Below the pieces are notes generated by a model. It was not told the origin of the DNA, did not search any database, and saw nothing but the letters and a program-made list of their open reading frames with translations. A stretch of DNA of 64,000 nt from Larix kaempferi (lineage: Eukaryota; Streptophyta; Pinopsida; Pinales; Pinaceae). The position numbers and the translations under genes are program-made. The stretch spans positions 1,984,001 to 2,048,000 of the forward strand of contig BSBM01000050.1 in NCBI GenBank assembly GCA_027924585.1, read 5' to 3'. Shown here piece by piece: positions 58,166 to 64,000 of this stretch (position 1 is the stretch's first letter; each line of letters opens with the position of its first letter).

Positions 58166-58890
58166 GTCTCCCTCCATGCTGTTGAGCAGAAAGGAATTTG
58201 TGTCGGCAAAATCGTGAATGATAAATGGCCCCTTCTAGAGGCTATCGAATTTCTCATGTTTGCCTGGCTTGTCTCTTCTTTTATCCCACATGAGGACTGT
58301 GTCTCCAATTTGGAAAGGTCTCGGCTTGGCTGACTTATCAAAGGTGCTCTTCATATTCTCCTGATGTCTTAAACTCTGATTTAAGGCTGCCCTTCTGATC
58401 TCATCTAGCTCAATAATCTGATTCACCTTTTACTCCATCTCTCTTTCTGAACCATATTCCATAATCATTCGGAACACTGGTATTTGCATCTTGATGGGCA
58501 ACTCTGCTGTGAAACCATATACTAGTTCAAAGGGAGACTTCCCAATAGCATTCTTCTTAGTGCTTCTATCAGCCCAAAGTGCATACTTGATCTTTCTATC
58601 CCATGACTTCTTATTGTTTCCCACAGTTTTCTTGATGATATTCACTAAGTTTTTGTTTGTGGACTCAGCAAGTCCATTTCCCTGGGGGTAATAATTGGAT
58701 GAATGGGATAGGGTAATGCCATACTTGAAGTAAAAGGAAGTATATCAATGGAACTGAAGGCCTTGGCATTATCCGTTGTTATTTTAAGAGGGATACCAAA
58801 TCTTGTGATGATTTTATCCTCAAGGAAATCGATCACAACTTTCTCGGTGGCTGATTTGGTGGGTGTTATGATGGTACTAGCACCAACATA
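58166..58890 (-). pseudogene. Ty3/gypsy integrase remnant
   Basis: Reading leftward from 58890: PTKSATEKVVIDFLEDKIIT, then RFGIPLKITTDNAKAFSS (second catalytic Asp), then after a frameshift NYYPQGNGLAESTNKNLV (catalytic Glu present), KKTVGNNKKSWDRKIKYALW, GKSPFELVYG, and the C-terminal PRPFQIGDTVLMWDKRRDK, GKHEKFDSL and GPFII segments. The Trp codon of SLW is a stop here. Frameshifts and stops show it is dead. It abuts a + strand family-C LTR, so it is a separate fragment. Confidence 0.9.
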
Positions 58891-60875
58891 CCTGCAGAGG
58901 TGCCCCGGGGAGAGGGTGTCTTTTTTTTGACTAGGAGGGGTGTTTAGGCAGCTCATTTTGAGGTAGGGGCATGGCCAGACCCTCTAGCTTCTCTTCTGGA
59001 AGTACTATGGCTTAATGGCACCCTTGACTACCTCATGAAAGGGTTTGAAACCCTGAGGTTGGTGTTTGGGTCTTCCAGGGGTGGGTCACTGGATCACATG
59101 ACCCCCACCTTGTTTCAACACTCCAATGGCAGTTGTTCCAGCACTGAGATCCACTCTTATCCTTCAGAGGACCTCCGACACTCTCCTGGCCCTCCAATTC
59201 ACCAACTCCTCTCTCTCTGAGCCCCCCTACAAAGGATGACGTCGTCTTCTTGAGGAAGAATGTATTGCTTGATATGGGGGGGGCATTGAGGATTTTTCAT
59301 CACTGTTGGGGTTAGTTGGGGCATGACGACCTCCCCTGCACAATCTGGCCTTCAGTTTCGTCAAAATTGGCCTTGTTTAGCCATTTTACTCAAGTAGGGG
59401 TCAAATATGGGGAAAACATCCCAATTTACCCACTACTTACATGATTTTATATTATTTTTGTTATATTTTTAAGTTGACATTTTTAAATATTAAAGTGACC
59501 TTAATTTGTGTAAAGTGAGTGTGAGATCATATAAATAAGATCTCCTCACTTCATTTTTAGATATCAACTCTTGGGATAAGATCATTATGTCTGCTATTTT
59601 CCCTAACTAGGGCTCTTTGAAGGGATGCACTCCTTGATGAAGGTTATTTTACAAGTTTGAAGCATTTCTTGGAAGTTTACTATTGTTCATGCCATTGCTA
59701 AGGTGAAGCTAGAGTTGTTTGCTTGACACATGCACTTGGAGTTATCTATACTTTTGGTTTGATGTCTCTTTGTCAATTAGTATGAAAGTGATGCTTGTTA
59801 GGGTTGAATGGAAGCCATTGTTGCTTCATTTTGTCTTGATTTGCAATTCATTTTTGTCATTGGTTGCCCTAGCATTCAAGCTTGAGCTTTAGGTCTTCAA
59901 GTCTTACTAAGACTGTTAGAGTGTGGCAACTTCGGCATGTCCTCCATCATTCAGATGCCTTGCATGGAGGTACATTAGCAGTATAGGCATCAATATGGAG
60001 TAGAGGGTGACATGCACTCTACTCAGTGGCATGAGCCTAGTGGTGGCTGCATGTAGAACTTCCGGGGTGATTTGACTTTTGCTTGACCTGTTAGCGATCG
60101 TTTGATGCATGCAAAAGTGACTTTTGCATGCACCGAGAATTAGGGTTTTGATAAACCTAATTCATCGATGAGATTACTTATAGCGGTAGGAGGTCCCCAG
60201 ATGAGGTTGCTTAGTTGTATTATCAGAGAGTGATAGTGCTGGAGAGAGGAGGGCGCAATTGCGCATGCAGGGCGACTTTCTGAGAGAGAGAGAGGAGCTG
60301 CTGCAGGAGCTAGGAAGGTTAGATCTGAGTTGGATTAGTGACCTTCAACTTCAGAGTCACTAGCCATCCAGGTCTCTGGATTGAGACAGTCCATCAAAGA
60401 GCATTCTGATCAGTTTTGAGGAGGACGTGTCCCTTGGAAGAGGGCGCAATTCCCAAGGAGGGAGGAGCTCATTCGGAGGCCGATTGACCGATTCAGGGTC
60501 TGAGACTTCCAGGGTAGCCTTGCCTCAGCATTCGAGGAAGGTTAGGGATGATCATAGCTCAAATCTGTTGAGATCTGGTCCGGTACGAGCATAAGACATC
60601 CAGAGGGGAGGGTGCACTTCTGCATGCAGTGGAGGTCACATTCTTCAGAGGGCAGTCTTCAGAGAAAGCAGATCAGAGAAGTGTGATACAGAGAGGCAGA
60701 TCAGTCAGAGGCACTTGCAGAGACATTGAGATCCAGTTTACCAGTTAGGGCTTACTCTTCCAGTGCATGCATCAGCTGATGCATGCAGATCTAGAGTCTG
60801 TTCGGTTCAGGGATTGAGTTACCTTTGAGGCAATCCTGTATTGTACGTGTCCATTTATATATATGCTTTGGGCAC
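58891..60875. other. Unassigned sequence
   Basis: About 2 kb have no clear match to the other repeats in the window. It contains a C-rich run near 58900-59280, a stretch with repeated GCATGCA and AGGGCGCAATT motifs (60240-60620), and AAACCTAATT-type AT-rich segments. No convincing open reading frame or Ca2+-ATPase exon was found. It may be remains of further retroelement sequence. Confidence 0.35.
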
Positions 60876-63279
60876 TGTTACCAACTTTTTTGTACCATAG
60901 TTGGACTTCCGACGAGTCGCCATTTGATGAACATGATTTATGTTCATATCCAGTGTATCAGAAGTTCCAGTTGCAATAATTAGCCAATTTTGGCTATCCA
61001 GTTTTGTTTTTCTGTTGAAATGACCATGGCCCCACGGGGTTTGTAATAAGTGTGCTAGTAGGATTTTGAGTGACTCGGTCCCCCATGACTTGACTATCAA
61101 CTAAGGCATTCCAGGGAGTTTTTTGCCCTTGTCAATTATGCTTTGCCTGTATCCGAGTGATAATCGACGAGGTTTTCTCCCGCTTCCTCCAAAGCTGGAA
61201 TGCTCGATTTTGAAATTTGAGCCTCGGGGGGTTATTAGAGTCCAACTGATGTATATAAGCCTACTAGACACCATGTATGTCTTAGATGGTCATTTCCTAG
61301 GTCCCTCATCCATTAAAAACAATGTCCGAATTTTTTTTATCGGACGTGTTGGATGAGTTTTATTTTTTATTGTTTTTATTATTATTTTTCCAAATATTTA
61401 ATTGGAAAAATCAAAATTGTAATATGTCAGTCATCCGGGGGTGGATTTCAGAGATTGCAGGCTTTATTCCTAAGCTAAAAATCATATCTGAACCCCGAAC
61501 CAGCTTATCCTATGTTTCAGATGTCAATTCAGCCTGATAATCAATAATTTCTCAAAAATTCAATAAAAGAGAAATTATTAATTAAAAATATGAAAAATCA
61601 TTATTTTGGAGATAATCCGAATCTCTCCAAAATAATCCAAATTGAATAAATAAACAGGCTAAATGACATGGCACAAGGCATTCATGATGATTCCAATCAA
61701 CTCTAGTCAACTTCAGTGAACTGTCCAGTTTGCATAAGTCATATTCAATGGAGAAATTTGCCCTCCTTCATGAGATTCACGAATTGGGCATGTGGCACTT
61801 GGTTAATGGATGGTTGAGTTTGTAATAAATAAAAGGTGGGCGCCCTCCTTGTTTTGTGGCCATCTCATGGGCTTGGCTCCCATTGAACACAATTTGCATT
61901 GAGTATAACTCAAAGTCTTGTCTCCCATGAGAGCTCACGTATTCTCCATAAGGGCTCACGTATTCTCCTCAAAGATCACGTTTTCACACATGGCAAACTC
62001 ATATTGGAGTGGTGATTTTTCCAAAGGAGGGATGGGGGGCGCCTTGCCAAGGTGGAGGCCACCTCCCCATCCTCATTAGTGCAACTCGAGTTGTTGGTTG
62101 GGGGTCTCACTCCAAGATACGAATTGACTGGATCTTGATTGAATTCGAATCTCCTTAACTTGTGCCATTGGCTCTCTTCCATGCCAATTCGAATTGGGTT
62201 ATTAGCTCTCTTAGTTTTGTATAAAGAGAAGTGCCTTTCACTCTCTTAGCATGAATAATTGCAAGTAGGATTACTCTAGAGAAATTGTAATAGCTATTGT
62301 TTCATATTGAATAAAGATTTCGACTTTGGAGGTCCATGAGCTCTCACTTCTTGTTGTGATTTCATCTCTTATTGAGGTGACATCTTCTCTAACTCATCTC
62401 TCAATTTTGCATAGTGTTTAGGTTTGAAATTTGCTAGCTTGTGAAGGCTCTTGAAGCACAATAGAATTGCCATTTGTTGTTGTCAAGTTGGTTGTTTATG
62501 TTAAGATTATTAAAGATCTAGATGGACATGAGTATTCAGTTGTACAAAATGTTGATTTAGAGTTAGTTTTCTGAGCATACTAGCATTTTTTGTTCATTCT
62601 CACTTGTTGTTGAGGTTTGTTTTGTGATTAGGTGTTGCTAAGGTGGAGAAGGGCAAGAGCTCAGTTGCATTGAGCCCATGCTTCATCTTCAGGGTTGACT
62701 TTACTCATTTGTGTTTGCAGGATCTACAAGCATCAAGTCTTTGATCTTAAGAGGGCTAAAAGAAGCTCCTTCTCATTTATCTCATTTACAAACTATCTAC
62801 TTTAAAACTTGGTTACTTGGTTACCTTGGAAGCCCTAAAACACCCCTCTTCCTTGTGTTTTTGGCCTCCTCCCTAGCTTCGTTTTTGCCTCTCCTTGCTC
62901 TCGTCCTAGATCTCTTTTCCATTTCCTTCTCCTTTCAAATCCTTTCTCCTCCCATTCGTCTTCCCCTTCCCTACCTTCCTTTCGTTTCTCCCTTTGCTCT
63001 CCTTCTTTAGGCTTCGTTTTCTCTTCTTTTCCTACTCCTAGTCTCCTACCTTCTCCCCTCTCGTTTTCCTTCTTCCATACTTCCTTGCTTTCGTTTTTGG
63101 CCTTCTCCTTCTTCCACCCTTTCATCCTTGCCTCCTTTCGTCTTGCTCTCCTTTGCTTGCTTCCAAATCTTCCTAAAAACTCTAAAACTTTAAAAAGAAC
63201 TTGTAATCTTTAAGCTTAGTTCATTTTTAGTTTACATTTGCATCTTAGATCTCTTTTAAAAGTTAGACTTGCATGGTAT
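60876..63279 (+). mobile_element. Family-A/B-type LTR, 5' part
   Basis: It starts TGTTACCAACTTTTTTG with hairpin-forming CCAAC/GTTGG, and the preceding bases are GGCAC. The landmarks of family A follow in order (GACCATGGCCCC, TTCCAGGGAGTTTTTT, GTCAGTCATCCGGG, CTCCCATTGAAC region), then a TATA box GTATAAAGAG at 62219-62228 and the polypyrimidine tract 62830-63170. It is interrupted at 63280 by a family-C LTR and would continue beyond the window. Confidence 0.8.
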
Positions 63280-64000
63280 TGTTATCACACAAACTCTAGT
63301 TGCTTAATGGGGGGTATCCCAACAGGGACGGTAGAGGATGAGCGACCAGGATGGTGTAACCTACAGTAGCTAGGTCCTCTGTCCAAGGGATAGAAGTCAG
63401 ACCGGAAAAGGCTACAGTCACTTTAGACAAGGCACTTGGCCTAGTCAAGGGGGAGACCCACTCAACCGGTGAAGGTTGAGACTCAACAATCAGACACCCT
63501 AAACCCAAAAGATAATCAAAGCAGTAAACAAGATGGATGACTGAAGGTGAGATTTCTTCCATCCTAGTAGAATCGGGACCTTGAAATGAGAGGGTAGTCT
63601 GTGGAAGATGAAATTAGATCCGATACGAGTATGATTAATGAATAAATGGAAGATCTCAAGGTTGGAAACTAAATCAAAAAATGAAAGATGACTAGAAGAG
63701 TGGCTGAAAAGTCTGCCTATGGGGGAATGAAGCATATAGTGATTACTCAAGCATGGCAGAGTTGAATCAAGTAATTTAAACACATCTTCTAGTAATTGTA
63801 GAGTGATTATGTGATTGATTTAGTGCAGAAAAACGGACCAGCAATAAGTGAAATGAACAGCCCTAGGGGAATGGGTTAAACAGTGGAAAAATGGACCTAG
63901 GGAAGTCCAGGAATTTTGAAGATTTCGGTAGTAGGCATAGGCATTTTAACCGTTTTAAACCAATTACCTAAATCAACATTCAACTCATTAGACTCATAAG
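63280..64000 (-). mobile_element. Family-C LTR, one end, continues past window
   Basis: It starts TGTTATCACACAAAC, followed by the family landmarks GGTATCCCAACAGGGACGGT and CAAGGGGGAGACCC. The preceding GGTAT (63275-63279) is the predicted target duplication. The other end is outside the window. Confidence 0.8.

Noticed and set aside
57824-58333. A 169-codon open frame as a gene
   Set aside because: It crosses the junction between a C LTR and an antisense integrase remnant, and matches neither reading; chance frame.

Overview
The window is plant nuclear DNA dominated by transposable elements, probably from a large-genome seed plant such as a gymnosperm. That assignment is an inference from two things: one intron of about 21.5 kb followed by another longer than 20.6 kb, and almost wall-to-wall nested LTR retrotransposon remnants, most of them solo LTRs. 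No bacterial-type genes, rRNA, tRNA or CRISPR arrays were seen.

The only host gene I can support is on the + strand. It is a P2B-type, calmodulin-regulated (ACA-like) Ca2+-ATPase, of which five N-terminal coding exons are visible (18916-19026, 20688-20730, 21242-21336, 42880-43011, 43267-43359). Splice phases agree, no stops occur, and the encoded segments run from the calmodulin-binding 'RFRYTL' motif to the first transmembrane helix. The initiating exon and everything after TM1 lie outside the window or were not found.

Repeat layout. 1-2437: a decayed Copia integrase joined to the 3' part of a large LTR (family A, Tat/Ogre-like, tRNA-Arg-type primer site), which then runs into an inverted family-A LTR start (2432-3045). 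3046-5284: family-C LTR. 5394-8800: Copia-like solo LTR. 9132-17488: three-level nest of family B and A LTRs. 21540-42300: the giant intron, holding an antisense LINE (parts 21540-23458 and 41501-42300) split by a family-C LTR (23459-41495). That LTR is in turn split by a Copia element with two LTRs (25021-31817) and a family-D LTR (33809-41144), and D contains another C LTR (35902-40503). 44873-45800: family-E LTR. 45825-58165: C LTR containing C (46932-57066) containing B (48570-54462) containing A (49151-51675). 58166-58890: Ty3/gypsy integrase remnant. 60876-63279: A LTR start. 63280-64000: another C LTR that leaves the window.

Most nest levels were resolved from TG...CA ends plus 5-bp target-site duplications read directly from the sequence (CTTTG, GTACC, ATAAT, CCAAC, GGTGG, GTTAA, TATAG exact; three further pairs differ only by transitions).

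The most interesting signal is in families A and B. Downstream of the LTR promoter, the presumed 5' leader of the element RNA carries a polypyrimidine stretch followed by a series of stem-loops. Their paired bases change together between copies (for example CTTTGGGA/TCCCAAAG, CCTTGGGA/TCCCAAGG, CCTTGAGA/TCTCAAGG). This is what a selected RNA structure looks like, and it suggests a long structured retrotransposon leader whose function (translation, packaging or priming) is unknown.
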